Assembly: GCF_052161655.1 (NCBI RefSeq)
Contig: NZ_CP197418.1
Span: forward strand, 434,001 to 498,000
Direction of reading: 5' to 3'
Origin: Novipirellula sp052161655
GTDB lineage: Bacteria > Planctomycetota > Planctomycetia > Pirellulales > Pirellulaceae
DNA: 64,000 bases
The notes under the pieces are model-generated. The model saw nothing but the letters and a program-made list of their open reading frames with translations, was not told where the DNA came from and did no database searches. The translations under genes and the position numbers were made by a program. Each line of letters opens with the position of its first letter. The first letter of the stretch is position 1. Positions 42,555 to 51,488 of this stretch are shown here, in pieces.

Positions 42555-43724
42555 ATGACTAAGATTGGGAATGTTTTGAAAGGCTGGCCTTGGCGGTTGC
42601 TGAAAGGGGTGGCCGTGATTGCAGCCATCGCGGCCGGTATTTTTTGGATGCGATTTGCTCCCGTACCCGTTCTCGCCCACACCGCTGCGCGAGGTGCGAT
42701 TGTTGCCGAAGTGATGGGCACCGGAACGTTGGAAGCTCGCGTGGGAGCAACCGTCAGCCCCAAAATATCCGGCCGCGTGGTGGAGTTGCTGGTCGACCAA
42801 GGGGATCGCGTGACGGCCGGCGATTTGTTGGTGCGACTGGATGACGAGGAATGGCAGCAGCAGGTGGCGATCGCTCAGGCCAACGTCGACGCGGCCTCGG
42901 CTGCCATCACTCGTCTGAAAACGGACAAAAATCGTTCCGTTGCGGTGTACGATCAAGCGAAGAAGAGTCACGACCGAACTCAAACGTTGATCGCGCAGAA
43001 CGCCGTCAGTCGAGACGAAGTCGACAAGGCCGTCGAGACCCTGGCGGTGGCAGAGTCGGGGGTGTCGCGAGCCGAAGCGGCGATTGCCGAGGGCCAAACC
43101 GAACTAGTCGCTGCCGAGAAGACGCTGCAGTACCACCGCGCGCGACTGCGTGATATGGAAATCCTCGCTCCGTTTGATGGGTTGATCGTTCGCCGCCATC
43201 GAGAACCGGGCGACATTGTCGCTCCGGGTGGTTTGATCCTGACGTTGATATCCACCGATGAGTTGTGGGTCCGTGCTTGGGTCGACGAAACCGAGATGGC
43301 TCGACTGGCCGAAAAACAGTCCGCACGGGTCGTATTTCGCTCGCAGTCCGAACTTTCCTTTCCGGGCTCGGTTGCACGCCTGGGACGGGAAGCCGACCGA
43401 GAAACACGTGAGTTCATTGTCGAGGTGAGTGTCCTGGAACTGCCTAAAAACTGGGCCGTCGGCCAGCGAGCCGAAGTGTTTATCAAAGCCGGCGAAGTGG
43501 TGGATGCCGTGGTGCTGCCAACCGAATTCCTTGTCCAGCAATCCCAAGGCAACGGTGTGTTCGTCCTTGTCGATGGGTACGCTACATGGCGGTCGCTAAC
43601 GCTTGGCATCCGCGGTCGCGACGCGGTCGAAGTCCGCGAAGGACTCTCTGCCGGTGATGTGGTGATCACGCCCGTCAAGCAGCGAACGATGCTGAGAGAA
43701 AACCAACGGGTGGTGATTCCGTGA
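42555..43724 (+). CDS. HlyD-family membrane fusion protein of ABC exporter
   Basis: The start at ATG 42555 (389 residues) is preferred over TTG 42525. An N-terminal membrane helix (about 13-32, LLKGVAVIAAIAAGIFWM) is followed by a biotinyl-lipoyl-like segment with GTLEARVGATVSPKISGRVV and DQGDRVTAGDLLVRLDDEEW, a long coiled-coil hairpin (about 95-190), the second half of the lipoyl domain (APFDGLIVRRHREPGDIVAPG) and beta-barrel domains with DELWVRAWVDETEMARLAE. It bridges the inner-membrane ABC pump to the outside. It overlaps the permease gene by 4 bases (GTGA). Confidence 0.9.
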   Translation: MTKIGNVLKGWPWRLLKGVAVIAAIAAGIFWMRFAPVPVLAHTAARGAIVAEVMGTGTLEARVGATVSPKISGRVVELLVDQGDRVTAGDLLVRLDDEEWQQQVAIAQANVDAASAAITRLKTDKNRSVAVYDQAKKSHDRTQTLIAQNAVSRDEVDKAVETLAVAESGVSRAEAAIAEGQTELVAAEKTLQYHRARLRDMEILAPFDGLIVRRHREPGDIVAPGGLILTLISTDELWVRAWVDETEMARLAEKQSARVVFRSQSELSFPGSVARLGREADRETREFIVEVSVLELPKNWAVGQRAEVFIKAGEVVDAVVLPTEFLVQQSQGNGVFVLVDGYATWRSLTLGIRGRDAVEVREGLSAGDVVITPVKQRTMLRENQRVVIP

Positions 43725-44932
43725 ACCTCGCCACCAAAGACATTCGCCATAACGTGGGACGGTTTGCCCTGACGGCTGTCGGCATCGGTATGTTGCTGAT
43801 GGTCGTGATGGGCATGGGAGGAATCTATCGGGGCGTAGTCGAAGATGCCACGTTGCTTATCGATCGCGTCGGAGCCGATTTGTGGATCGTCCAACGTGAC
43901 ACTCGCGGCCCGTTTGCCGAGCTGTCGCGGGTGCCATCGAATCTCGTCTACCGGGCCGCTGCGGTTCCGGGCGTCGAGTCGTCACGAGAATTTGTGTACC
44001 ACACTATTCAGCGTCAACGCGATGGCAAGCCACTGCGGATCGCGGTGCTGGGACTCAGTTGGCCCACCGACAAAGGTGAATGGGTTGCGTTGACCGCCGG
44101 ACGTCCGCTGTGGCAATCGCATTTCGAAATGATCGCCGACGAAACATTGGGCTTGGACGTCAGAGATCAGATCTCGCTAGGCAAGGAGACCTACACCGTC
44201 GTGGGAACCACTCGCAATATGATCAGCTCCAGTGGGGACGGGCTGGCGTTTTTTACCATTGCAGACGCTCAGGCGATTCAGTTTGATGTGCCGGGCGAAG
44301 CGGTGCGGCTGGAACGAGCCGCGCGCGAAGCTCGTGGCCGCGAATTCGAACTGGCGGTCCAGCAGCCAGGCATCCTGGAAAACGCCTTCAAGCCATCGGC
44401 ACAACTGCCGGCCGTCGCGAGACCTCAAATCAGTGCCGTGATGATCACGCTGTCCGACGGATCGGATGCGCAACGAGCCGTTGAAACAATTTCCGGCTGG
44501 AGCGATGTGTCGGTGTTCACCAGCGAAGGCCAGCGAGAGTTGTTGCTGAAAGGTTCGGTAGAAAAAGTGCGTCGTCAGATTGGATTGTTCCGCGTCCTGC
44601 TAACCGTGATCGCGGCTATCATCATGGCGTTGATTCTGTATACGCTGACGCTCGACAAGATTCACTCGATCGCCTTGCTGAAATTGATCGGGGCGCCCAA
44701 CACCGTCATTCTAGGCATGATTTTGCAGCAGGCATTGATCCTGGGTAGCGTTGGCTTCGGGATCGCTTACTTGGTCGGTCAGCAGTTGTTTCCGCTGTTT
44801 CCACGTCGCGTGATTCTTGCCGATTCAGACCTCCTTCAGTTGGCGGCAATCGTGCTGGCGATTTCCGTTGCATCCAGCATCCTGGGGATTTGGAAAGCGA
44901 TGAAAGTTTCCCCCAACGAGGCGCTCTCATGA
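43721..44932 (+). CDS. FtsX-like permease of ABC exporter (DevC/MacB type)
   Basis: Starts at GTG 43721, overlapping the HlyD stop. The 403-residue protein has a first membrane helix (about 17-40, LTAVGIGMLLMVVMGMGGIY), a large periplasmic domain (about 45-275) with GADLWIVQRDTRGPFAELSR and then three C-terminal helices (about 285-400) of the FtsX fold, with LFRVLLTVIAAIIMALILYT and IVLAISVASSILGIWKAM. It is the membrane part of a DevBCA/MacB-like tripartite exporter. It overlaps the ATPase gene by ATGA (44929-44932). Confidence 0.88.
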   Translation: MNLATKDIRHNVGRFALTAVGIGMLLMVVMGMGGIYRGVVEDATLLIDRVGADLWIVQRDTRGPFAELSRVPSNLVYRAAAVPGVESSREFVYHTIQRQRDGKPLRIAVLGLSWPTDKGEWVALTAGRPLWQSHFEMIADETLGLDVRDQISLGKETYTVVGTTRNMISSSGDGLAFFTIADAQAIQFDVPGEAVRLERAAREARGREFELAVQQPGILENAFKPSAQLPAVARPQISAVMITLSDGSDAQRAVETISGWSDVSVFTSEGQRELLLKGSVEKVRRQIGLFRVLLTVIAAIIMALILYTLTLDKIHSIALLKLIGAPNTVILGMILQQALILGSVGFGIAYLVGQQLFPLFPRRVILADSDLLQLAAIVLAISVASSILGIWKAMKVSPNEALS

Positions 44933-45660
44933 CCTCGACCGCAGACACTCCCTATGCCATCGACGCTGATGGTTTGACGAAAATTTATGGCAGTGGGAAC
45001 ACCGAAGTCGTCGCGATGCGTGATGCGACAATGCAGGTTGCTCAAGGCGAAGTCGTCGCGTTGTTGGGGCCGAGTGGTTCGGGTAAGTCCACGTTTTTGA
45101 CGGCGGTGGGTCTGATCAATCCGCCCACCTCGGGCAGCATCCGGATTCGTAACCAGTTGGTGATCGATGGCGAAGTGGCTCACACCAACCTGCGATCCTT
45201 TCGCCGCCAGCACATCGGTTTTATCTTCCAAAAGTCCAATCTGATTCCCTTCCTGACGGCAATCGAGAACGTTCAAATCGCGATGCAATTGAATGGTCAA
45301 TCCACTCGCTTTGCCCGGCGGCGCGCCATGGAACTGATGGACTATTTAGGCGTCGGCGACCGAGCCAACAATCTGCCGTCGATGCTCTCTGGCGGCCAGC
45401 AGCAAAGGATCGCGGTGGCCCGCGCGCTGGCGAACCACCCCAGCGTGATCCTGGCCGATGAACCGACAGCGGCCCTCGACGGGCATCGCGGCCGCCAAGT
45501 GATGGAGCTGTTTGCCAAAGTGGCCCACGAACAGGGAGCCGGAGTGATCGTGGTCACTCACGACCACCGGGCCCTGGACGTGTTTGACACGATCTATCAA
45601 ATGGAAGATGGCCTGATGCGGAAAGATTCCTCGGCGGCGACTTCATCCAGCCACGTCTGA
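44929..45660 (+). CDS. ABC exporter ATPase (DevA/LolD/MacB type)
   Basis: From ATG 44929 (243 residues). Walker A LGPSGSGKSTFL, signature LSGGQQQRIAVARALA, Walker B VILADEPTAALDG and switch His in VIVVTHDHRAL are all intact, and the sequence KSNLIPFLTAIENVQIAMQL is typical of the LolD/MacB ATPase group. It drives the permease encoded just before it. The three exporter genes overlap by four bases at each junction, and the DsrE-like gene comes first, 55 bp before the HlyD gene. Confidence 0.92.
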   Translation: MTSTADTPYAIDADGLTKIYGSGNTEVVAMRDATMQVAQGEVVALLGPSGSGKSTFLTAVGLINPPTSGSIRIRNQLVIDGEVAHTNLRSFRRQHIGFIFQKSNLIPFLTAIENVQIAMQLNGQSTRFARRRAMELMDYLGVGDRANNLPSMLSGGQQQRIAVARALANHPSVILADEPTAALDGHRGRQVMELFAKVAHEQGAGVIVVTHDHRALDVFDTIYQMEDGLMRKDSSAATSSSHV

Positions 45661-45732
45661 TGTGATGTCAATTCATGAAGCCGTGGTGAAAAGAGTCTCG
45701 CCGTAGCACGATGCCATCTTGCCGATGCGTGT

Positions 45733-46905
45733 TTACGCGAACTCGCCGTTACGAGTCAGCACGAGGTTGTCGCGGTGGATCACGTTCTCGTAAGGACAGT
45801 GGCCGATCAGTTCGCCAATTTGGTCGCTCGGCTTGCCCAGGATCTTTTCAAGTTCGCTCGAGCGGTAGTTGCACAACCCGCGAGCGATCTCGTTTCCGGC
45901 GGGATCATGCAGCGCAACGACAGCCCCTCGCTTAAACGTTCCAATGATCGACTTGACGCCGACCGGCAGTAGGCTCTTGCCATTTTCCCAAACCGCTTTG
46001 GCCGCTCCGGCGTCCAGATGCAAAACTCCTTCGACCTTGGCAGAACCGCCGATCCAGCGACGACGTCCCTTGATCGTTTTTTCGGTCGGTAGGAAAAGGG
46101 TTCCCACGTTTTCACAAGCAAAAATCTTGTCCAGCACTGCGTCGTCATGCCCAGGCGCGATAATCGCCGAGTGTCCATGCGAGGCCGCAATTTTTGCTGC
46201 TTGCAATTTGCTCGCCATGCCCCCTTTGCTGACATTGCTCAGTTTGTCCTTGGCAAGGCTGAGGATCGAATTATCGATGCGCGGGACCAATTCGATTCGT
46301 TTGCTGTTAGGGTTATTCGGCGGCCCATCATACAGTCCGTCGATATCCGAAAGAATGATCAGCAACGTGTCCGTCAACAGTCCGGCAACGCGAGCGGCCA
46401 ACCGGTCATTGTCCCCAAACGTCGTTGTCAATTCACGCACCGCTACCGAATCGTTTTCGTTCACGATCGCGATTGCTCCATATTCATGGATGCGGCTTAA
46501 CGCATTTCGAACGTGCAGATAAGCGCTGCGGCGGCGCAGGTCCGAAGCGGTCAATAAGACTTGAGCGGCATGGCGTCCACGCGCCGCGATGCTCGTTTCA
46601 TAGGCCTGGATCAAATCGGTTTGGCCAATCGCGGCAACCGCCTGCAGTTGCGCGACGACCTTGGGCCGAGACGTCAGCCCCAGTTTGCCGACGCCGGCGC
46701 CGACGGCACCGCTACTGACCATGACGGTTTGCCGCCCCGTGTCGGCGATGCGACAAAGTTGCGCCGAAAGTTTCTCGATACGATCCCGATCAAGTTTGCC
46801 GGAGGGGGTGGTAAGGACCCTCGTCCCCACCTTCACCACGACACTACGGGCTCGCTGGATCGCAGACTTTCGGTGCGCTAGATTCTCGTTTTCAGCTTGG
46901 TTCAT
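45733..46905 (-). CDS. proB: Glutamate 5-kinase with PUA domain (proline biosynthesis)
   Basis: A 390-residue enzyme that phosphorylates glutamate as the first step to proline. The amino acid kinase domain (about 15-270) has VVKVGTRVLTTPSGKLD, VMVSSGAVGAGVGKLGL, AIVNENDSVAVREL, FGDNDRLAARVA and LLIILSDIDGLYDG, then GGMASKLQAAKIA. The PUA domain (about 295-385) follows with KGRRRWIGGSAKVEGVLHLD. Length fits the ProB-PUA form. The gene is alone on the minus strand and divergent from purF. ProA is not in the window. Confidence 0.95.
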   Translation of the reverse strand: MNQAENENLAHRKSAIQRARSVVVKVGTRVLTTPSGKLDRDRIEKLSAQLCRIADTGRQTVMVSSGAVGAGVGKLGLTSRPKVVAQLQAVAAIGQTDLIQAYETSIAARGRHAAQVLLTASDLRRRSAYLHVRNALSRIHEYGAIAIVNENDSVAVRELTTTFGDNDRLAARVAGLLTDTLLIILSDIDGLYDGPPNNPNSKRIELVPRIDNSILSLAKDKLSNVSKGGMASKLQAAKIAASHGHSAIIAPGHDDAVLDKIFACENVGTLFLPTEKTIKGRRRWIGGSAKVEGVLHLDAGAAKAVWENGKSLLPVGVKSIIGTFKRGAVVALHDPAGNEIARGLCNYRSSELEKILGKPSDQIGELIGHCPYENVIHRDNLVLTRNGEFA

Positions 46906-47235
46906 CGGAAAAACGATTCCTTGATGACTTTAAAATGGGCAGCCGTTGCGAGGCTGCGGAGGATTCGGAAATAGGAGGTGCAGTCCTGCATTGAGACGAT
47001 TCAGACTGCATATTGCTAGTAAATTTCAACAACGGATGTGGATCGCGTCGCGGTTTTCACCAGGAAATAGCAGCTTCACGCCACTGCAAGAAGATTGAAT
47101 TGTGTTGGGGAATCGACGACCTTGGAAGCCCAGCGTACATTTCATGTAGACTTGATGGAGCTGCATTGATTCAAAATCTCTGCTTCTTCGCTGAACCATC
47201 CGCCTCTTCATCTTCCTCAGAACGAAGCATCTGAT
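46906..47235. other. 330-bp divergent intergenic region, proB / purF-like
   Basis: No gene or clear motif recognised. It must contain the promoters of the two divergent genes. The sequence before the purF start (CAGAACGAAG) contains only a weak ribosome-binding site. Confidence 0.4.
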
Positions 47236-48849
47236 ATGAGCGAATTACATCACGAGTGTGGTGTTGCTGCCATTTACCACCTGTCGGGGCGCGGTCGAAG
47301 CCCGCTGTGTACCTCCGATGGGCCACGCCACATTTCGCGGTTGTTGCCTCGAATGTTGCTGGATATCCAAAATCGCGGCCAACTTGCTGCGGGAATGACA
47401 ACATTCGATCCCGCACGTCCGTCGATTCTGAGAACCCGTAAAGACGTCGGCACAGTCACCGAGGTGTTTCGGCTGAATCATCGGGCCAAGTCCGAATCGT
47501 TGATGAAACACTTGGCCGGCCGCGCTGCGATCGGGCATGTTCGCTACGCTACCTGTGGCCAAGATGACCGCAGCTACGCTCAACCGTTCGAGCGAAAGCA
47601 TATTCACAAGCGGAAATGGTTCAGTTTCTGTTTCAACGGCCAACTGGCCAATTACGGTCTGCTAAAAGAGCGACTGCTGGCCGATGGCGATCACCACCTG
47701 ACGCTGGACACCGATACCGAAATCATCTTGCACGAGTTCGGTCGTCTGTTGAGCCAGAAACCCGATCGGATCGATTGGATCGAAATCTTGCGTGAAGCCA
47801 CCGCCGGGTTTGATGGTGCCTATAGTCTGGCATTGCTGACGGCCGAAGGCGAAATGATCGTCGCGCGTGATCCGTTGGGGGTCAAGCCAATGTGTTACGC
47901 CAACGAAGGCCCGTTGTTTGCCGCGGCCAGTGAAAGTGTGGCACTGCTGAACCTTGGGTTCTCCGATGACCAGATCAAATCGTTGGCCCCTGGGCATGCG
48001 ATCATCATCGATCCCGAGACCGGGTTCCGGATTGAGCGTTTTGCCGAAGAAAAATCGCCCGCCCACTGCTTCTTTGAGTGGATCTACTTTGCCAACGTCG
48101 CTAGCACGCTGGATGATAGAAGTGTCTACCTTAGTCGTACCCATCTTGGCGAAGAATTGGCTCGCGCCGAACGCGCCCTCGGTCGTGTGCCACTGAACAG
48201 CGAAGATACGATCATCGTGCCGGTACCGGACACCAGCAAAGCGGCCGCCGATGCGATGGCGTTTGAGCTCTCGATTCCTTGCCGCGAAGGTTTGATTCGT
48301 AACCGCTATGCCGGGCGAACCTTTATCGAAGGTGGCGGAGCGCGAAAGGCCAAGGCAGCGGCGAAGTACACGCCACTTCGCGAAGTGCTCGAAGGCAAAA
48401 CGGTCATCTTGGTCGAAGATTCGATCGTCCGCAGTACCACGATGAACGTCTTGTTGGACCGAATTCGTGAAGTCGGCGGCGCCAAAGAGATTCACGTGCG
48501 TGTCGCTTGTCCGCCTATCGTCGCTCCCTGTTTTTACGGGATCGACATGAGTACGATCGATCAGTTGATTGCTCCGAAGTACTTTGGCATCAATGGCGAA
48601 TTGACCGACGAATCTCAGCAGCGATTGGCGGACGATCTTGGTGCCGACTCGCTGCGTTACCTACCCGTCGATGCGATCGCTCGCGCGATCGGGTTGCCCG
48701 AAGATAATTTGTGTCGCGCCTGTGTGACCGGCAATTATCCCACCGAATGTGGGCAACACTTGTATCAGATTGCCTTAGACAATCGCGGCAGCAACATCGA
48801 CACCAAGCGAACCTACGAACAGCTCGCCGCAGCGCTACAACAGAGTTAG
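47236..48849 (+). CDS. purF: Amidophosphoribosyltransferase-like protein (PurF family)
   Basis: The 537-residue protein has the PurF plan: N-terminal glutaminase with Cys in ECGVAAIYH (about residue 8, after a seven-residue leader that must be removed or tolerated), MLLDIQNRGQLAAGM, GHVRYATCGQDD and AQPF; the PRT domain carries ILVEDSIVRSTTM, the PRPP-binding loop with the two acids. It makes phosphoribosylamine in purine synthesis. Divergence is visible: NRGQLAAGM in place of the usual HRGQESAGI, and no Cys ligands for a 4Fe-4S cluster are obvious beyond LCRACVTGNYPTECG near the C-terminus, which could be two of them. A paralogue role cannot be excluded. Confidence 0.8.
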   Translation: MSELHHECGVAAIYHLSGRGRSPLCTSDGPRHISRLLPRMLLDIQNRGQLAAGMTTFDPARPSILRTRKDVGTVTEVFRLNHRAKSESLMKHLAGRAAIGHVRYATCGQDDRSYAQPFERKHIHKRKWFSFCFNGQLANYGLLKERLLADGDHHLTLDTDTEIILHEFGRLLSQKPDRIDWIEILREATAGFDGAYSLALLTAEGEMIVARDPLGVKPMCYANEGPLFAAASESVALLNLGFSDDQIKSLAPGHAIIIDPETGFRIERFAEEKSPAHCFFEWIYFANVASTLDDRSVYLSRTHLGEELARAERALGRVPLNSEDTIIVPVPDTSKAAADAMAFELSIPCREGLIRNRYAGRTFIEGGGARKAKAAAKYTPLREVLEGKTVILVEDSIVRSTTMNVLLDRIREVGGAKEIHVRVACPPIVAPCFYGIDMSTIDQLIAPKYFGINGELTDESQQRLADDLGADSLRYLPVDAIARAIGLPEDNLCRACVTGNYPTECGQHLYQIALDNRGSNIDTKRTYEQLAAALQQS

Positions 48850-48880
48850 TCTGTAGAGCGGCGCTTAAGCTGTTTGAAGT

Positions 48881-49066
48881 GAAGCGTTTAGCGTGCTTCA
48901 CCTCCCCAAAACTTGTTTTGGGGAGGTCAGAACGAGCGGAGCAAGTTCTGGGTGGGGCTTCGGAGTGTTAGAAATGACAACGTGCAAGTTCAGCGTTACC
49001 AGGCCCTCCCCGAAAAACTCGCTGAAGGCTCGTTTTTCGACCCTCCCTGGCTTTGCCGGGAGGGTG
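48881..49066. repeat. Composite cluster of palindromic repeats
   Basis: Within 186 bp: a perfect 13-bp stem with a 2-base loop at 48900-48927 (ACCTCCCCAAAAC / GTTTTGGGGAGGT); CAGAAC with GTTCTG (48928-48950); CGAAAAAC (49011-49018) with GTTTTTCG (49032-49039); and ACCCTCCCTGGC (49040-49051) with GCCGGGAGGGT (49055-49065). The first could end the purF transcript. The set looks like several short mobile palindromes side by side, not a CRISPR array: unit lengths and spacing differ and spacers are absent. Confidence 0.75.
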
Positions 49067-49163
49067 AAGAAAGTGGTTGCCACCACTCAACTTAAAAGCC
49101 GCACAACCGTTTTGTCTGGGGCCAGCTAACTGCGAAACTAGCGAAAAGAAAAACTCAGCCCCC

Positions 49164-50171
49164 ATGAAACTTGATCCGGCACTCTCAACGCTTGTACTGC
49201 GGGCCACGTCCGCTAGCGACGTGGGTGATGCGTCGCTGATTCAGTCGCTGTGGAGCGGGTATGGCAAAATTCTTCGCGTCCCGCTCGCTTATGACATCGT
49301 CGATCCGGCGAACCCCGCATCGGTCATCGTTAAACATGTCTCGCCTCCATACGAGCAGCAAGATTCACCGGGGATCTCACATCCTCGTGGCTGGAATACC
49401 GACCAATCACATCAGCGAAAAGTTCGTTCCTACGACGTCGAAGCAACTTGGTATCGCGAGTACAGCGATCGCTGTGACGCCACTTGCCGCATGCCTGCTT
49501 GCTTGCTCGCCGAATCGGTCGAAGGCCAGTGGGTCTTTGTGCTCGAAGATTTAGATGCATCCGGTTTTGACGCTCGGAAATCGCATCTCGATCGCGACGG
49601 CGTGTTCGTCGTGTTGGCCTGGTTAGCCCACTTTCACGCGACGTTTCTCAGCGAACCACTCGAAGGACTTTGGCCGGTCGGGACGTATTGGCATCTGGCG
49701 ACCCGCCGCGACGAATGGCAAGTGATGCAGTCGGGAAAATTGAAAGAGGCCGCGGCGGTGATCGACGACCGTTTAAACGCCTGTCGTTTTCAGACTGCGG
49801 TCCATGGGGACTCCAAGGTCGCCAATTTCTGTTTCTCGCCCGACGGCACGCGAACTGCCGCGGTTGATTTTCAATATGTCGGTCGTGGCTGTGGCATGAA
49901 GGACGTCGCCTACTTTCTCAGCAGTTGCGTGTCCGAAGCCGAGTGTGAGCGCAATGAATCGGTCTACCTCGATTTCTATTTTCAAACGCTTCGTCAATCG
50001 CTTGCGTCTCGAAACAGCACGGTCGACGCCAATGCACTCGAAGCCGAGTGGCGTGCGATGTATCCGGTTGCCTGGGCCGACTTCACGCGGTTCTTACTCG
50101 GATGGTGCCCCGGGCATCACAAACTGAACCGCTACAGCCGACGGATCACCGAGCAAGTTTTGACGGAGTGA
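49164..50171 (+). CDS. Aminoglycoside-phosphotransferase/choline-kinase-like protein
   Basis: I use ATG 49164 (335 residues; the frame is open to 49077). Motifs of the APH/ecdysteroid-kinase-like fold are present: AVHGDSKVANFCF with the catalytic Asp (about 220-232) and AAVDFQYVGRGCGMKDVAYF with the metal-binding Asp (about 238-257), plus WVFVLEDLDASGF at the hinge. The N-terminal lobe is less conserved. Such proteins phosphorylate small alcohols or antibiotics; the substrate here is unknown. It stands alone after the repeat cluster and before another palindromic element. Confidence 0.8.
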   Translation: MKLDPALSTLVLRATSASDVGDASLIQSLWSGYGKILRVPLAYDIVDPANPASVIVKHVSPPYEQQDSPGISHPRGWNTDQSHQRKVRSYDVEATWYREYSDRCDATCRMPACLLAESVEGQWVFVLEDLDASGFDARKSHLDRDGVFVVLAWLAHFHATFLSEPLEGLWPVGTYWHLATRRDEWQVMQSGKLKEAAAVIDDRLNACRFQTAVHGDSKVANFCFSPDGTRTAAVDFQYVGRGCGMKDVAYFLSSCVSEAECERNESVYLDFYFQTLRQSLASRNSTVDANALEAEWRAMYPVAWADFTRFLLGWCPGHHKLNRYSRRITEQVLTE

Positions 50172-50210
50172 TAGCTCGGGTGTAACAAGACAATGAGACG
50201 TTCCGGTCTT

Positions 50211-50347
50211 CTAAGGACGCACAGGACAATAAATGGCGGACGGTAGTGGACGAGGCAACGAGTCTTGCAGCTTCACTGAGCCAAAAAGGACTCGTTGCCT
50301 CGTCCACTACGGAAGACGTCGTCAGCTATTCTTCCGACGGTCCTTAG
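50211..50347. repeat. Nested inverted repeat (MITE-like), 137 bp
   Basis: The outer arms CTAAGGAC (50211-50218) and GTCCTTAG (50340-50347) are perfect. Inside, 22 bases at 50243-50264 starting GTAGTGGACGAGGCAACGAG are the exact reverse complement of 50289-50310, with a 24-base loop. The element fills most of the gap between the APH-like gene and the convergent gene at 50418. It has no coding capacity. Confidence 0.85.
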
Positions 50348-50417
50348 CAGGTCGTTCGGTGTATACCGCTGAAGCGTCGGCTCAGGCCATTATGTGGAAT
50401 GACTCATATTGATCTGC

Positions 50418-51473
50418 TTAATTTGTCGGTTCGTCTTTAGGCAGGATTTCTTCGGGGGTTTTCCAGGGTGTGCCCGTCAAATAGCCACCTGGTTTCGCAT
50501 ATGTATCAAAGTAAAAGTCATACAGCGGAGAAAACTGCAAGCGAAAATCTTCGGAATCACAATCAAAGAAATCGTCGGGGATCTCTTTGCCGAGACACCA
50601 ATCGAATACCCAGTTATGTTGTTCTTTTGTAAGGCCTGAGAACGATCCGCCTGCCGCTGCGTTGATCACGTAAGGCAGATACTTGCCCGATCCCGTGTGC
50701 TTCTTCCACTTGATCTCCGTCTCTCCGTAAAGATTCGGATGTTCCTTCGAAGTGCTCGTGTATTTAACGTGTGTCGGTAAATAGCCATATGCCTTCGATT
50801 GTGTTAGTTCAATGTCGAAATTCCCATAAGGCTCGTTCAAATGCCATTTGCTGCGGATATCCCCCTGAGTGATCGTTTCGGCTGATAGCAGTTTGCTCTT
50901 AACGAGAAAGATTTTTTCGATCCATCCGTACTGATTCATTGGGTTCCTTAAGAACATCGGATGCAGCACAAGGTCATCAAATGGATCGAAGCCAATCGAT
51001 TCGACGAGATTCTTCTCAAGGAAGTCTTTAGTCGTCTCGTCTTTCTGTCGCACCTTGTAGCCGTGGGTCGATGCGCTGCCGTGATTCGCCTTCATTACCA
51101 ACCCGCACTGTAATAGCTCCCTCCAAAACTGGCGCTCATAGGGGCGATTGGTCTGGTCGACGCCAAGCACAGCACCGCTTGCCACGTATTTGAATGACTT
51201 CGACTTCAGTCTCGCTTGCAGGTCATAAATGCGATTGATCCTCAAAGGCATCCTGTTTTTTATCGACGCATCGTAGGATATATGTGACTCGCCTGTCACC
51301 ATCAGCGTATAGCGTTTGAGTACGTCGTCTCGCAGTAGCGTCAGATCCGTAATCCCTTGATAGACAAGATCAACCGTGTCCTGATCGCTTTTCGATTCCT
51401 CTCCCCAAAGGCTTGCCGCCAAGATGGGCTGGCACAACAAGAAAAGAAAAGTGGCTAATTTGAAAGATCGCAT
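50418..51473 (-). CDS. Secreted protein of unknown function
   Basis: ATG 51473 gives 351 residues with a signal peptide (MRSFKLATFLFLLCQPILA). The mature part is polar and aromatic-rich without a recognised motif: HISYDASIKNRMPLRINRIYD (about 65-85), HGYKVRQKDETTKDFLEKN, WHLNEPYGNFDIELTQSKA and, near the C-terminus, KEQHNWVFDWCLGKEIPDDFF. Repeated beta-strand spacing from about 200 to 300 suggests a beta-sheet fold. An alternative start at 51488 adds five residues. The codon use and A/T-richer style set this gene and its neighbours to 54200 somewhat apart, in line with an accessory segment. Confidence 0.6.
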   Translation of the reverse strand: MRSFKLATFLFLLCQPILAASLWGEESKSDQDTVDLVYQGITDLTLLRDDVLKRYTLMVTGESHISYDASIKNRMPLRINRIYDLQARLKSKSFKYVASGAVLGVDQTNRPYERQFWRELLQCGLVMKANHGSASTHGYKVRQKDETTKDFLEKNLVESIGFDPFDDLVLHPMFLRNPMNQYGWIEKIFLVKSKLLSAETITQGDIRSKWHLNEPYGNFDIELTQSKAYGYLPTHVKYTSTSKEHPNLYGETEIKWKKHTGSGKYLPYVINAAAGGSFSGLTKEQHNWVFDWCLGKEIPDDFFDCDSEDFRLQFSPLYDFYFDTYAKPGGYLTGTPWKTPEEILPKDEPTN

Positions 51474-51488
51474 TGGTTTTCCCTGCAA

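Noticed and set aside
42980..43894. Minus-strand open frame of 304 codons across the HlyD/FtsX junction
   Set aside because: Spans two tightly overlapped exporter genes on the other strand and has a Ser/Arg/Thr-rich shadow composition.
47662..48495. Minus-strand open frame of 277 codons opposite purF
   Set aside because: Antisense to a well-supported gene with no start signal or domain.
48881..49066. CRISPR array
   Set aside because: Palindromes differ in sequence and length, no regular spacers, and no cas genes in the window.
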